A DNA stretch of 64,000 nucleotides from Oikopleura dioica (taxonomy: Eukaryota > Chordata > Appendicularia > Copelata > Oikopleuridae), in assembly GCA_907165135.1 (NCBI GenBank), contig OU015566.1, positions 13,500,157-13,564,156 of the forward strand, written 5' to 3'. Below, in pieces: positions 21,862-35,315 of the stretch. The number at the start of each line of letters is the position of its first letter. Position 1 is the first letter of the stretch. Under the pieces are notes generated by a model. It had not been told where the DNA came from. It did no database searches and saw only the letters and a list, made by a program, of their open reading frames with translations. A program made the translations under genes and the position numbers.

Positions 21862-23391
21862 TCAAAATAACATTGATTTAGCGCTGTGAGCAGTTTCCTG
21901 AAGCCTAACATCCTGTCACGTGACAGCCCAGTTTCATCCTTTTCGAAATCAGAACTTACCCTGAGGCAAGCTTCTGTCCTGCTCGAAAGTCTTGTCTCGT
22001 TCTCGACGCTCAACAGCCTCGTTTCCTCCACGTCCGGTTCATCCCTTTGCGTCTCATGAATGACAATAATCGGCTCTGGAATCGGAGGGAGCAGCCACAT
22101 GTGGATTTTCTTCCAGCTCGATTTGATGATTATAATTACAAAGACAATCGAGCCGACGACGATGATGGAACTTGTCAGCATTGCCAGGTCATTTTCCATG
22201 TCATTTTTTGTCCCGTTTCGCGGGCCACAGAGGTTGAATTTTTCGCAATCTTCTGGCGCTAGAATAAGGCTATTCGTGGAGAGAATAAAGACAAAGAAAA
22301 AAGGGTTGAGATGTTAACTGCCGCTTTTTGACAAGTTTACATGTTTGGGGTCAAAATAACGATCTTGTACATTTGAAGGACGAACCTTCCTGACCCAAGA
22401 TAAGTGTAATCTATCTCTTGGGCCTCTCCGCAGACAGGTTTTTAACTGTCTGTTTCTGAGATAATCCAATTTAGCTGAAGAAAAGAAGACTTACCTAAGG
22501 TCGGTGGAAGAGTTGTTGGTTGACTAACAGGCATAAGAATTACTGGCTTGGAACAGGGAGACCATTCCTTGAATTGGGTTTTAGAGAAGAATACGAGGCA
22601 AAGAGAGCTACTTTTCTTATTGAGTCATCCTTGCGAACTCGGATGCAGAGCTCTAAGACCTCTGAGTTGGGAATATCGTTGAGCATAATCACCCCTTGAA
22701 GGTCCTTCTCGTAGCCGATGAAGCGGCGCGTCAGCCCGGCCACTTGGAGATAAGGTTTGTACAGGAGCTCGAGCACCAACTGGTCGCCGTAGAGAATATT
22801 CAACCAGTGGTTTCCGCTGTTGCTCCATTCCAGACGCACGCGGCCGTCGATGCGCGAGGCAGCAAAGTCACGTGGCGGCTCTTCGATTACCACTGAAATT
22901 TCAATTATGGTCGAGACGCACTTGTAATTGATCAAAACGCAAAAGCGTTTTTGCAATAAACTTATTTTTCGATGATCAAAAAATGATGACCGAGGCGTTT
23001 CTTGTTCTTTAGAATAGACACGGAGCACAACACCCTTCCGTCTCCACTTACAGTATTTGCCGATATCAAAGTCTTCTATTCTCGCTAGCTCCTCCCCGTC
23101 AGAGCTTAGCCTGATTTCATAGTTGGAATAAAAGTCCGTCGAGTTAATTGTACACCCGATCTCTTGCCCGGTTGACAGACTTGGGTCCAAATAGCACCGC
23201 TCGTTGACGCTAGAATCGTGAGTTTTTGTACAGTAGACGTCGGGGAGAAGGATTTCGCGGGACCATTGGCAGCTGATCTTGTGCGGAAGCCGCGACCAGC
23301 AGTTGAAACCTGGATCGGGTGGCTCTGGGTCTGGTACTGTTCGTTTCATTACTACTGGAGGGGATGAAGCTGGGCCGTAGAATTCTAATTA
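21862..23391 (-). CDS. Class I cytokine-receptor-like type I membrane protein, 5' incomplete
   Basis: Likely a cell-surface receptor that signals through a bound JAK kinase. Exons resolved: about 23391-23052, 22892-22612, 22567-22495, 22258-21960, 21897-21862; phases 1,0,1,0 agree. The first extracellular domain has the paired cysteines and Cys-x-Trp of a cytokine-receptor module (FNCWSRLPHKISCQWSRE). A fibronectin III domain starts at VIEEPPRDF. Removing a 44-bp intron (22568-22611) places EWSPCS after the F strand, a WSxWS-box-like motif. A Thr/Pro stalk, a membrane segment (IIVVGSIVFVIIII) and a juxtamembrane KKIHMWLLPPIPEP, which fits Box 1, follow. The short tail has no obvious Tyr-based STAT sites. 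The signal-peptide exon upstream was not found, so the 5' end is approximate. Confidence 0.7.
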
Positions 23392-24319
23392 TAGAGAAAA
23401 AATTTGAAAAAAATGCTTTTTCGAGTCAAAAAAATGTTTTTTCGAGTCAAAAAATGATTTTTTGCATAAAATTTTTTTAAAAAAATGGCTCGAAAACACA
23501 ATTTTCGAGTCGAAAGAAGCTTCGAAATAGGATTTTTATATAATTTCAGCATCAAGTTTCCCTCTGTGAAATTTTTCTTGAAGTCAAACTACGACGGGCT
23601 CGGTTAGTAACAAAATATTTTGAAAAAACTTAAAATAGCCTTCTGTCTGTATTTTTACTTGAATTTAGCTTCATCCCTGTTCCTGAGTTGTAAAAAATGG
23701 TCTGTGTGTTATGCCAATTGTGCCGTGCTTCATTTTCGTATTTTTGACATGCTCTCTATCTTTTGGGTTATCTCTGGGTCTATCGCGCTGGTTTCTGAGA
23801 AAGAGTGGCTAATGCGTGGGGATGGAAATGAACGGTCGGGAGGATGCACCTGCCTTAGGCAACAATCTGAAACTCAACCAAGACCGAAGCCAAACGCGAT
23901 TTCACGATGGTCGAATCAACTAACGACAGCCAAAGCTGACTTTTTCGAATTTTCAGAATAGTATTTTACGAATTTGAGTTTTTAGAGAAAGCATATTTTG
24001 AATATTCGCAAAAATATAAAGAGACAAAACCAAGGCAATAAAAATTAACCCTAAAAATATGCCCTCATTTGCCAAACTTTATTTAAGAAGAAAAAGCCGC
24101 TCGCGGCTTTTTGATTCAAGACATCCAAAAAGCCGCGAGCGGCTTATCGTCTGAAGATGACAAAATTTAGCTTTGCCGAAAATTTGGCCACTATGCGTCA
24201 ACGGGTTAAATTTGAGTCAAGAGTTAAACACTTTAGTTATGGTTTTTCAATTTTATTACAAAAAAAAATTCAAAAAATAAATATACAGTTAAAAAATAGA
24301 AAAAGGGATGAAGACTGTT
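23392..24319. other. Intergenic or long 5' intron; no exon confirmed
   Basis: Contains A/T-rich near-repeats of CGAGTCAAAAAA (23400-23480) and the plus-strand frame 23620-23961, which has a hydrophobic start but only a TTG initiator. The missing signal-peptide exon of the cytokine-receptor-like gene may lie here; I could not identify it. Ends with the palindromic repeat at 24093. Confidence 0.4.
24093..24152. repeat. GCCGC palindromic repeat, copy 1
   Basis: Two consecutive palindromes AAAAAGCCGC..GCGGCTTTTT about 18 bp apart. The same design recurs at 25095-25300 and 40262-40398. Confidence 0.75.
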
Positions 24320-25053
24320 TCATGTAGTTTGATTATGATCGGGCTCGGAATCGTCGGAGTTGTCGGTATCTGGATTGTCCATCATCCCGCTGAAAAGTTC
24401 AATGAGTTTTAGATGGCTGTGGGTTAAAAAGTTTCTGCTGATAAGCAAAACGGATAGATATGGGCTGAGCTGCCAGAATCGAGCTTTGGCACTTGAATAC
24501 TCGTCCGGCAAGGACTTGAGTGTTGAGTACGTTCTCCTGCATAAAATGCTTATTTGGCATTTTTCATCTTTCTTATCTTTTTCAGAGCTATTTTCACGTG
24601 ATCTCACCTGATTTGGTCATCCTTGGCTAACCAGTCAAAGTCCTCCTTTGAAAAGAGCATGGTGTGATGATAGGACATTTTGTCGAAAAAGTTGATCACG
24701 GACAAGATCGTCGTCTTCATATAAGCATCAATTTTGAACTCTTCGTTTCCATCATTCTTGAGCCACTGTTTGTACAACTTCCAGTCCTCCTGAGCTGTTT
24801 TGATGAATTTATCGCTCGACACGTAGATTGCTTAAAAAACACCATGTTACATAAGACTTATCCTGTCTTCAGCTAAACAACCTGATAATATTGCGTCGCG
24901 GTCTGCCTCGTCCTTGTCTGGCTCCGTGGCGACATATTCCCACGAGTACTTTAAATATGCTGTTTCTGCGGTTTTCGAAGAGTTAAATTTTTTTGGTGCT
25001 GCCCAAAAGTTTCTGTTGCAAAAATAGATTAACTCATTGGTGCAGAAAGCCAT
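24320..25053 (-). CDS. Unknown helical protein, 203 aa
   Basis: Exons 25053-24882, 24830-24608, 24536-24320 with phases 1 and 2 agreeing (introns 51 and 71 bp). The product is Trp/Tyr/Phe-rich and mostly helical, with a short acidic C-terminus (DNPDTDNSDDSEPDHNQTT). There is no signal peptide or membrane segment. I do not recognise the family. The neighbouring gene at 25422 has the same length and exon number but I see no sequence similarity. Confidence 0.7.
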
Positions 25054-25094
25054 TTTATTGGCGAAGCGAAAGATCGAAATTCGATTAAAATATA

Positions 25095-25300
25095 GAAGAC
25101 AAAAGCCGCTTGCGGCTTTTTCAGGGTTTCCATTTTGAAAAAGCCGCTAGCGGCTTATTTTCGATTTGCCAATAAAATGGCTAAAAAGCAGCGATTGGTT
25201 AAGATCAAAATTCGATTGAAATATTGAAGAAAAAAGCCGCTTGCGGCTTTCTCAGGAACCTAATTTGAAAAAGCCGCACGCGACTTATTTCCTGTTTGCC
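25095..25300. repeat. Tandem pair of units with GCCGC palindromes, copies 2 and 3
   Basis: Two copies of a unit of roughly 120 bp, each with AAAGCCGCTTGCGGCTTT and a second palindrome, followed by GCCAATNAAATGG and GCGATNGGTTAAG. The second copy has diverged (GCCGCACGCGACTT). It lies between two minus-strand genes, so it is in the promoter region of the 24320 gene. Confidence 0.7.
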
Positions 25301-25421
25301 AATCAAATGGTTTAAACGTAGCGATGGGTTAAGGCTGGCTTTAATTCAGCCGGGAAATGAACTTTTTCGATCCGAAAAAAAAGGAATTTTTAAATTTTGA
25401 AAATATGTCAAAGAAAAGAAT

Positions 25422-26286
25422 TTAAAAATTTAGAAACCGCTTTGCTAGAAAAGGATGCTTGTCGTACTGAATTTTGAGGAGGAAGAGCATTTCCGGCCAA
25501 TTGCGCCAAATCATAGCGTCGCCGAGCAGTGAACAATTGCGCACTTCCGGAACAGTGTCAGCGCGGTAGTCAAAGCGCTTGACTAAAAGTTGAAAGATAT
25601 CGTGACATTCGGGATGCTGGCTTAGACGATCTTTTTTAAAGGTTGAGTTTTGAGACCGCGATTTTCGATGCTTCACATTTCGGTCTTCTGTTCAACCCTT
25701 TCCTTGAACCATGTCAATACAGTTAACGTAATCTTCCCACAACTCAGTAAACGCTTCTTCCGGAAACTCCGGCGGAGCATGTGGCTTTTCCTGCTTGTCT
25801 GTCAGATACCTTTCCATCTGCTGCTCAAGCTCTTCGATGTTTCCATTATTATCGACCGGGCATTGTTTCGCGAAAAAGTCGATTGTCGCGCCTTCTCGTA
25901 GAAGTTGCCGGACGACTCGATATTTTGGCTTTCCAAGAGGGCCCATTGCGCGGAATCCGTTTCCACAGGCTTCGAATAATTTTCTGTCTAGCTCTTTCTG
26001 ATTTTGAGTTCGCGAATTTTAAGCCTAAAAAGGGCCAAAAATCCGGTCAAAAATGACGAACTTTTCCTGTTTTTCAGATTTTCCTTTTCTTATTCGTTTT
26101 TGCATTTCCCTCCACCAATATTCAGTACTTAAATCCACTTAGCTAACTGTACTTCGGCCCTGTAACTTACCCGAATTTGATTTCGAATAAAACCGCGACG
26201 TTCCGATGCCTCAGCGCTGAGACCTTATATCCAGTTCTCAGCTTATGCGGATTATTTTGCTCCCAAATTTGAGCAATATCCTGCAT
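25422..26286 (-). CDS. Unknown protein with an ankyrin-like segment, 203 aa
   Basis: Exons 26286-26171, 25983-25697, 25630-25422; phases 2 and 1 agree. The middle exon reads KLFEACGNGFRAMGPLG then VVRQLLREGATIDFF, which looks like one ankyrin-type helix pair, and a second weaker one, LLGDAMIWRNWPEMLFLL, is near the end. The large middle-intron acceptor (ACAG at 25984-25987) was chosen on phase only. Probably cytosolic. Function unknown. Confidence 0.6.
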
Positions 26287-26438
26287 GATTTTTCAAAAAT
26301 TATTTTTCAAAACTGAGGAGCCCCCATTTTTCAACCCTGTCAACAAGAGATGTTCTAGAGACGCTCTCGAAAAATGATGATTTTATTGAAAACAAGGAAG
26401 AGTACATGCAAAAAAATTGTCAAAAATTGGTTCAAAAG

Positions 26439-27809
26439 TTAGTCGCGTTTAAATTCTTCCCAAATAGAAGTGATGGATTTTGCCTTGTCAGATTTTTCGG
26501 ATTCTGGCTGGGGATCTTCAGTTTGCTTTTTCAGGAGGTAGGTACAGTAAACAATGTAGAATTGACGGAGAAAGAAGAGCACCAACATCGCGATAATGTA
26601 TTTTGCCTTGACTTGTCCGACTTTTTTGGTTTATAAAATGATTTGAAGCACGATAAACTTATAACTGCCATAAGCTCATAAACCGTTCCTAAAATTGGCG
26701 ACAACAAAAAGCAGCAACCCAGTTCTCCATAAAGAACTCCACTAAAAATAAACTTTCATAATCTGTCCACAAGACCGAGTAATTAATTACCGAGTAGAAA
26801 GGGTAAATCCAGCGATTGATGGTGGCTCACGAGCTTCGTTTATTTGAAACAAATTAAATTCCAATAATGCCCTGAAAAAAGAATAGCACGAGATTAATTG
26901 GATAATTCCTTACTTGAGGATGGAGGGAATGGCATTAATTGACAGTTGTCTGAGCATAACTGAGCCCAAAATAGCGTCTTTATCGGCCAAATGGAGGTGT
27001 AGAAGCCGAGAATACTCGCTTAAATACATAATTAAGGGTATACTAAGCGATAACTATACCTAGAGTGGTCACCAGATTTGTCCGAAAAGTGCAAGTCGCT
27101 CTTATGAACCGCTAGCTCTTGGCAAGTGAAATACAGCGTGAAGAGATGGAGGAACATCCCAGTCGTGTTGATAGTACTTTCTCCAGTCAGAAAGGTCTTG
27201 AGTTTTTGCTTGACAGATCCTCCCACGTGCCATTGCCAAAGAAATACGTACAGATGGAATCCGACGCCGGAAATGAAGAAGATATTCGCCAATCCGACTG
27301 AAAAGGGGATGATAAAAGAGGAAAAATAGAATTTGAAACTTACTTGATACAGTGCCAAATCCTTGGACAAGATTTAAAATGCCGAAAAACGCCAAACAAA
27401 GGTTGTAAATAATCCTGACTGCGTGAAAAGCGTTGAGAGAACAGTTACTCCAGTTTGGTTTGAGAATGACTTTGCGATTGAAAGACTCGGTTTCGGCGTC
27501 TTTTTGCTTCTTGAAAAAGTCGAGCGTGGTTGAGTAAAGAAAAGTCGCCCAGAATTTGTGGAGGAGAATCCAGATGAAGAAGGAGAAGATGCTGAAGATG
27601 AAGCTGTATTGGTAGATGACGTTGTAAAGCGTTCCTAGGCAGGAGACTGGTTTGTCGCAGATAAAGCCTTTGCATCGGCTGCCTCTTTTTGAAAGGTTTG
27701 ATGACTTTTGTTAATTAAAAAATAAAGGCCTTTATCATAAAGGCTTTATAGAACCCAAAAGCATCGGTAAAATCAAACCTTTCCTTATGTCAGATAGAAA
27801 TTCCAACAT
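26439..27809 (-). CDS. Multi-pass membrane protein, about 329 aa
   Basis: Seven exons: 27809-27779, 27682-27344, 27297-27060, 26949-26914, 26871-26791, 26741-26659, 26620-26439; all phases agree. Several hydrophobic segments (FSIFSFFIWILLHKFW, LCLAFFGILNLV, LANIFFISGVGFHLYVFLW, FLHLFTLYFTC, GCCFLLSPILGTVYELMAVI, AMLVLFFLRQFYIVYC) suggest six or seven passes; the C-terminus is short, charged and cytosolic-like. One W....N.SLNAFHA.R motif sits between helices. I do not recognise the family. The first exon and the 36-bp exon 4 are the weakest parts of the model. Confidence 0.68.
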
Positions 27810-29319
27810 TTTTTCTCTAACTGTACTTTCTTCAAAAACAAAAATCATGGTCCAGTTCTGATTCTAGAAGCAAAATATACAATAGACATTAAGATAATCT
27901 AAGTCAGGAGTCCTTCTTCCTTGATTTCAGCAATTCATCGGGGTTCTGTTTCTCACTTGCCCCGCGTGGAATTGAAAATTTTCATTGAATTATGTCGAAA
28001 AAGAGAGTTTTTAGACCTATTATTATGAATCATATGCTTGAGAGACCGAGATTTAGTCTTCATTTTTCAACGAAATCTAATAGCAAGGAACTCAAGCAAC
28101 AAGTCGGCATGCTAGTAGGAGCCCCTTTGTCTAACGATTCTTTGAAACTTGCGCGAGTTGAATTGAAATCGAAGATTGCCTCCATTTATGCCTTCCATCA
28201 GAAGCAGCCGGTGGTCCATTGTTCCCCCTCTCCACTTTGCTCCCGTCAAGTGCGCCTTTGTCCCGAAAAACTTCGCAAACAAAACCACCATGTGGCCCTT
28301 TTAATTTCCGTCGGCGCCTAAGGGCACTGCACTCCTCGCCTCGAGTGCCTAGGCAACGCCGTACAGGCCCGTTGCCACGAGTGGCACTTCCGTAAATACC
28401 GTTCCCAGCGAATTCAAAACCCCGTCAATAGAACTTTGATAGCCTCGGGAGGCAAACAGAACACGCGCTTTTGTGCACACAAAATCGATCCAATGCACCG
28501 CGTGATTTTCTCAAAAAATAAATGACAAAAAGAAAATTTCACACAGTAGCGGCATACAGGTGCTGGCCGAAAAAGAAATCGATATGAAAATCAGCTTTCA
28601 GGCGTGAGAATTCGCCACTCTTATCATTAAAAATTCAGTTCTAAGCCTTTTAATCTCGCTATTTTGCTATCGACACATTTTGAGGTAATCCTTGAGTACC
28701 TGTTTTCGAGGAAGAAAACTGTAACGAAGAGTAATTTTCAATATAACCATCAATACTTTCACTATAAGATTGCACATTTGTCAATCAGTGATGGTTACTT
28801 ATGCTTATATAAATGCCTTAAGAAAGCGAAATTTCATGTCAAAGTTCATGTAGGTTAATATTCACTTTATCCGTCATCTTAGTCCTCTATGATTCCCAAA
28901 TTTGTAGCGTAAAGATATTGAATAAGCACTGACATTTTTCTGACCTCATTTTATCTTGATTTATTCAATAACCGTCCTCAAATTAATAAATGATGAGTCG
29001 ACTACTGATTCATCCAGTGTTGTTTTATTCATTTTACTGTAGCAAACTCAACTGTAAGAAAAGGCCATGTGAAGAACTTTGTTGAACATACCAACTTCGA
29101 TTCATCTCAAGAAGAACTTCACTCCATCGGTTGCTACGGCTTTGGCAATTGCCAGTCGGCGACCTTTGAAACGGTCTCCATGGTTTTCTATTCGAGGGTC
29201 GCGCGCCCACAGGTGGCGCCGATCGCGTCCCTCGTCGCCGTTGCCTCCACTGCTCGATTCATTCTACTTTGCAGCTTGTTACGCAGCGGATCAAAGTTTG
29301 AACTCTCTTCTTTTTCATC
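27810..29319. other. Long intergenic region upstream of alpha-tubulin
   Basis: Holds a G/C-rich island at 28200-28440 and an open plus-strand frame 27992-28321 (109 codons) with no domain or splice support; I leave it uncalled. The last 100 bp before 29320 are Ser/Leu-coding-like but contain no initiator in frame and are probably 5' UTR or promoter of the tubulin gene. Confidence 0.4.
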
Positions 29320-31080
<1,761 letters not shown>

Positions 31081-31232
31081 ACACTTCAAACTTTCCACAA
31101 CCCTTATTTCTTACAAATTCCTGCTGTGAAATAAATCATGGTGGTTATTTTTCCACAAAAAACAAAAACGAATAAACTCTCGTTCTTTAATTTATTACGC
31201 TATTCGATGAACAACCAACGAAGACAGATCTA

Positions 31233-32515
31233 TTACCGGTACTGGCATTCAAAATCGTATAATTGTTCCATTTTTGGCGGTCCGTCAATATTCGACGAAA
31301 CTGGTATAACTACTGAAGAGAGGAATTCGTATGATGAATCAGAATCTTCCCCCTCGGTTTCTTCGTCCTCTTCCGCGGTCCAGTCGTCTTCTTCGGCGAA
31401 ATCTTCTTCCTCAACTAGGGTTTCCTCTTCCTCAGCTTGGGCAGGCTGTTCTTCCTGAGTCTCCTCTGCAGCTGAAAATTGCTGATCCATTTCATCGTCC
31501 CATCTCTTTTTCACAGCTAGAAAAGCGTAAAAGATACTTTAGTTTAGATGAATATTTCTTACTTTGCTCAGCTATTTCAATGAATTCGTCCAAAACTTCA
31601 GCCGTAAAGTTGAAATCACGGCCTTTCTCTCTCATCATTTTTCGCACTTCTTGGTTTCTTTCCTTTATGAATCTTTCATCGTCCTCCTTTTTCTGTTGCT
31701 CTACTTTTCGTCGAATTTCTTCTCGTTTTCGCTCGTTCTCGCGGCGGAGGTCTTCCTTGATTGCTTCTTGTTCTTGGAGTTCCAGTTGCTTTAGGGAGAT
31801 GCCTCGGACTTCTCCGCCCAGTTCCATTCCGATGTAGTCAACAAACGACTGAAAAGACAGGTTTTTATCTTTCTCCGAGATTTTAGCTCACCACTGGTTT
31901 TTTCGACGATTCCGGCTGTCCGCGATTTATTGTCTTTGCCGCCCGTTTTATCCACGTGACTGTATCTTCCTCTTGAATCTCCTTCTCATCAACCTTCGGC
32001 CAAAGCCCCTCGACAAATTCCTTGACATCCAAGTCCACGAGAACACCGTTTTTTTGCGCTTCGTCGATCACTTGAAAAACTTCGAATTCAAGCGCCGATC
32101 GCAAGTTGTTTTCCGTTTGCGCGCTGATGCAGTTGATGTCTTTCAAAACGGTGTGGAATCGATTCTTTAACCACTGCAGTTTTTCCTCCATTCCCGCCTT
32201 TTTACCGGTTGAAAATATGAGCGTAGGCGGGAAAATGCAGCCACCTACGTCCGCTCGCTCAAAATTTAGACCGGCTTCCTTTTCAGATGGATAAACTTCA
32301 CCTCTTCTCGCAGCGTTCTGAACAAACTCCTCCATCATCAACGTCACCTCTTTGATGCTTTCCTTCTTTCTTTGTGCATTCGATTTCATCTCCGTTTCGG
32401 CCATTTTCACAGCCTAAAAATAGACAATTGATTCTTCTAAAACGTTCTTGTCTGGTAGCTTCTTGTCTGAAAATAGAATCTCTGATCTTACCTTTTGCAC
32501 CTTTTCGAAATCCAT
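31233..32515 (-). CDS. Coiled-coil protein with acidic C-terminus, 371 aa
   Basis: Exons 32515-32492, 32413-31892, 31848-31563, 31516-31233; introns 78, 43 and 46 bp, phases 0,0,1. Starts MDFEKVQKAVKMAE. Residues about 190-290 are a strongly charged coiled coil (EEIRRKVEQQKKEDDERF), then a Glu/Asp-rich tail. No signal peptide. Likely cytoplasmic or cytoskeletal; I do not recognise the family. Its 3' end is about 150 bp from the 3' end of alpha-tubulin (tail to tail). Confidence 0.78.
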
Positions 32516-32898
32516 CTTTTTTCTCTCCACGTTTTTACTCTGATTTTGAGATAATCTGATTGGAGAATTCCACTTTCCCACGACGACAAAAATGCCCGCA
32601 CGCTTGTTTTTGAATTTTCGTGGGCGGGCACTGTAACTCAAATTTTTACAAGTTGAGTGCTAGTGTCAATAAGATGACCTCTTCTTGGCGTTTTAGTGGA
32701 GAATTGTTGGGTAGGCAAGGCTTTTCAGCAATCTTGAAAGTGGATATGAAAGATTCTAGAAAAGGCTCATCTTGGAATCAAGTCTCGTAGACATAGACTG
32801 GTAGACAAATTTATTTTCCAACACAAAATCAGGAAGAGAATTGAAATAGACCTTTTGATCGATTAATTTATTTTCTTCAAAATCAAGTTTCTTTTCAG

Positions 32899-33045
32899 TT
32901 ATCCTTTTTTGTCGCTGTCATCGTTGTTTTCAGAGTCCGATTTCTTCAGAAAGAGCAGACCGACAATCAAACCAACGAGCAAAATAAAATTCACGACGAT
33001 AAGAATTTTGCGCGTTGTACTAATTTTTGAAACTGTCTCTGTCAT
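32899..33045 (-). CDS. 48-aa single-pass membrane microprotein
   Basis: ATG at 33045-33043, stop at 32899. MTETVSKISTTRK, then one hydrophobic segment (ILIVVNFILLVGLIVGLLFL), then a charged tail ending SDKKG. Single exon. A minus-strand AATAAA at 32872-32867 lies about 30 bp downstream of the stop, which supports a real transcript. Topology suggests a tail- or signal-anchored small membrane protein; function unknown. Confidence 0.55.
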   Translation of the reverse strand: MTETVSKISTTRKILIVVNFILLVGLIVGLLFLKKSDSENNDDSDKKG

Positions 33046-34034
33046 TTTTGATCTGTCAGAAAGAGGAACTCTCAGGAAAGAAAATCAGTGTAATAAAAAG
33101 AGTCGTCAAAAAGCTCAGTTGGAAAGCAGAGCGTTTGAATGAATAGAGAAATAACAGTATCAAATGATCTTAGCCTAGTTGTTGTCTTCCCGTCAAATTT
33201 CAATGAGGACGCATCATCGGTCCTCAAGGGGCTTACCGTTATCAGTTCCAGCAACTCACAATCTCGAGTGGATTCAGTTTACGAAAGAACCCAGTTTTAA
33301 CGCGCTTTGGGGGGATTTTCATTTTTGAATTTTCTTCTCAATTTTCATTGAGTTCATAAATGATCATTTTCAACCGCTAAAAAACAACCCCCCGCCTGTC
33401 AATTTTCGTGAAATTCTCAAGGTGACCATAAGGGTGCGTTTTATGACGAGCGTTGGAATTCCGATAGCATTTCAGTCTATAATTTGAGTGTCATAATGCC
33501 GCGTGTTTTTTTACTCTTGAAGTTTGCTACCCGAGTTTGTTACAGAGTATTTGCTCCGGCGCGACCTTCTTATATGAAAAATATGCGCGAAGGTCATTTC
33601 CTTACGTCTCCGGTCCTCTACCTGGTCTCAGGGCAGAAGTTTATTACCAAAGTACTTCTTGGACTAATGATGTGTTAGAAAGTCATAACTAAGTGGTCTG
33701 GGTTTATTGTTACTGATGACAAAGGAGTTATTGGTTATGGAAACGTTGATTTTAATAACACAGGTTGCGTATTTAATAATTTGTATAATATTAAACAAAT
33801 AATATTTATATAATTTGAGCCAAAATTTAGCCGACTTTTTGCTGAGTGCCAATAAAAAGGCTCTGACAGATTCGAGAAATAAGAAAAATACCAAGTTACA
33901 TGTAAGATGTGATTTATTAGTAAGGCGGCTGCAGAAAAAATAATTTTAATGAATAATGCACAGAACTCATTTTTGAAAAGGTTGTTCTTTTCTGCGGGAT
34001 TATTAAATCCGATATTAGTAATATCATATTACTA
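33046..34034. other. Intergenic, no gene supported
   Basis: About 1 kb with only short unsupported frames on both strands (33484-33678, 33664-33894). No repeat structure stood out. Confidence 0.45.
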
Positions 34035-34701
34035 TTAAACCGATTCTTCGTTGCCCATTGTGTAGATTAGTCTTGTGCAAGAATAACAGCAGTATTCGAA
34101 TATTTCGTCCGAATAGCAGATATGTTCGTTCCTTCCAACTTGTTCACAGAGGACGGAACTGTCGAAGCAAGATGGGTCGCCTAAAAAAATATGATAATAA
34201 CCCTTTTATAACTGTATAGCGCGTCAACTATACCTATGTCTGTTCGATTTTTGTTTTCGCCACTGAACACCTGAGTTGCGTTATAAAATATTGAAAACTC
34301 CTGAATATCCGGAATGCCATTTCCGTTTTCATCTTTTTCGTCGTCTGGCAATCCATCACCATCATCATCAATGTCGAGCTTATTAGGGATTCCATCACCG
34401 TCGTTGTCTTCATCTATATCCGGAATCCCGTCAGCATCATCATCAATGTCTTCTATGTTTGGGATTCCATCACCATCGTCATCTTCAGAAGCATCAGGAA
34501 TTCCATCATTGTCATCATCCAGGTCTCTATGATCGGGAACACCATCGCCATCGTAGTCCAAAGTTTCGAAACGATAACCTCGTGTTCCTAACACTTTCAT
34601 GAATTTCAATCAATTTTGAGTTCACCTCGTTGTAACTCTTGGAAGTCATTAAGGCCAGCTATGCCAGAAAGCATTGCTAGAAATAATCGAGGCCAGATCA
34701 T
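34035..34701 (-). CDS. Secreted thrombospondin type 3 repeat (calcium-binding) protein
   Basis: Exons 34701-34626, 34593-34234, 34180-34035; introns 32 and 53 bp, both phase 1; 193 aa. Signal peptide [16 protein letters not shown]. The second exon is a run of about seven DxDGDG/DDD-type repeats with IPD/IPN spacers, the thrombospondin type 3 / OmpA-like calcium-binding repeat. The last exon has six cysteines ending YCCYSC, resembling a PLAC/ShK-like module. Probably an extracellular Ca-binding protein. The DNA repeat is visible in both strands, so the antisense Ser/Pro-rich frame is a shadow. Confidence 0.85.
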
Positions 34702-35315
34702 TGTCGAAAGAAAAATATAAGTAAAATAAATATATGAAGTTAAGTCTCTGTTTCTTCTTTCAAACTAGGCTATCGCAAGTTTATTCAGTAATTCAAATTA
34801 TTTGTTTGCTTATTAAACAAATCAAGATTAGAAATCAAGCTCAGCGATTGTTAATGTGCTTAAATAGCATTTTTACACTCCTCTTTTTGAGTATCTTATA
34901 ATCAAAAACTCGCCCTTGGTGATCAATTTCGGGGAATACAGTATTACTAATACTGCTAATTCATCGAAAAATCCAGCGTATTTCTCGTTTTCTCGGAAAG
35001 AATTTCGCCCTGTCAAATAAACTCATTCAAATAGCGGAATGAGCAAAACATGCATTCCTCTGCATGTTTCCCCGTTCATTGCATAAGGAGCAAGAGTAAC
35101 AAGCCGCAGAAGTAATTACAAGAGCTTGAAGTTTCCATGAAGTTTATGGCCAAAACAATCGACTTACTCGTGGGTTCTTTGGGACACGATCGGAATTGTC
35201 GAATGTTCGAGAACGGGATAAAAGGTGCTCCGAACGAATTTCAAAATCTCTTTATCTGGGCAAGTTTTTTTTAATTTGCTTTAGCTTTGCATGGATTTTC
35301 GTACGAATGAAGTAT
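34702..35315. other. Intergenic, no gene supported
   Basis: Plus-strand frame 35196-35507 overlaps the last exon of the kelch gene in antisense and is not supported. No repeats recognised. Confidence 0.45.

Noticed and set aside
24093-24152. Palindromes read as transcription terminators
   Set aside because: Bacterial-type terminators do not apply in this eukaryotic context; they are dispersed repeats.
27992-28321. 109-codon plus-strand frame upstream of tubulin
   Set aside because: No signal, domain, neighbouring exon or polyadenylation signal; left as intergenic.
34314-34532. Ser/Pro-rich plus-strand frame
   Set aside because: Antisense of the aspartate-rich thrombospondin type 3 repeats.
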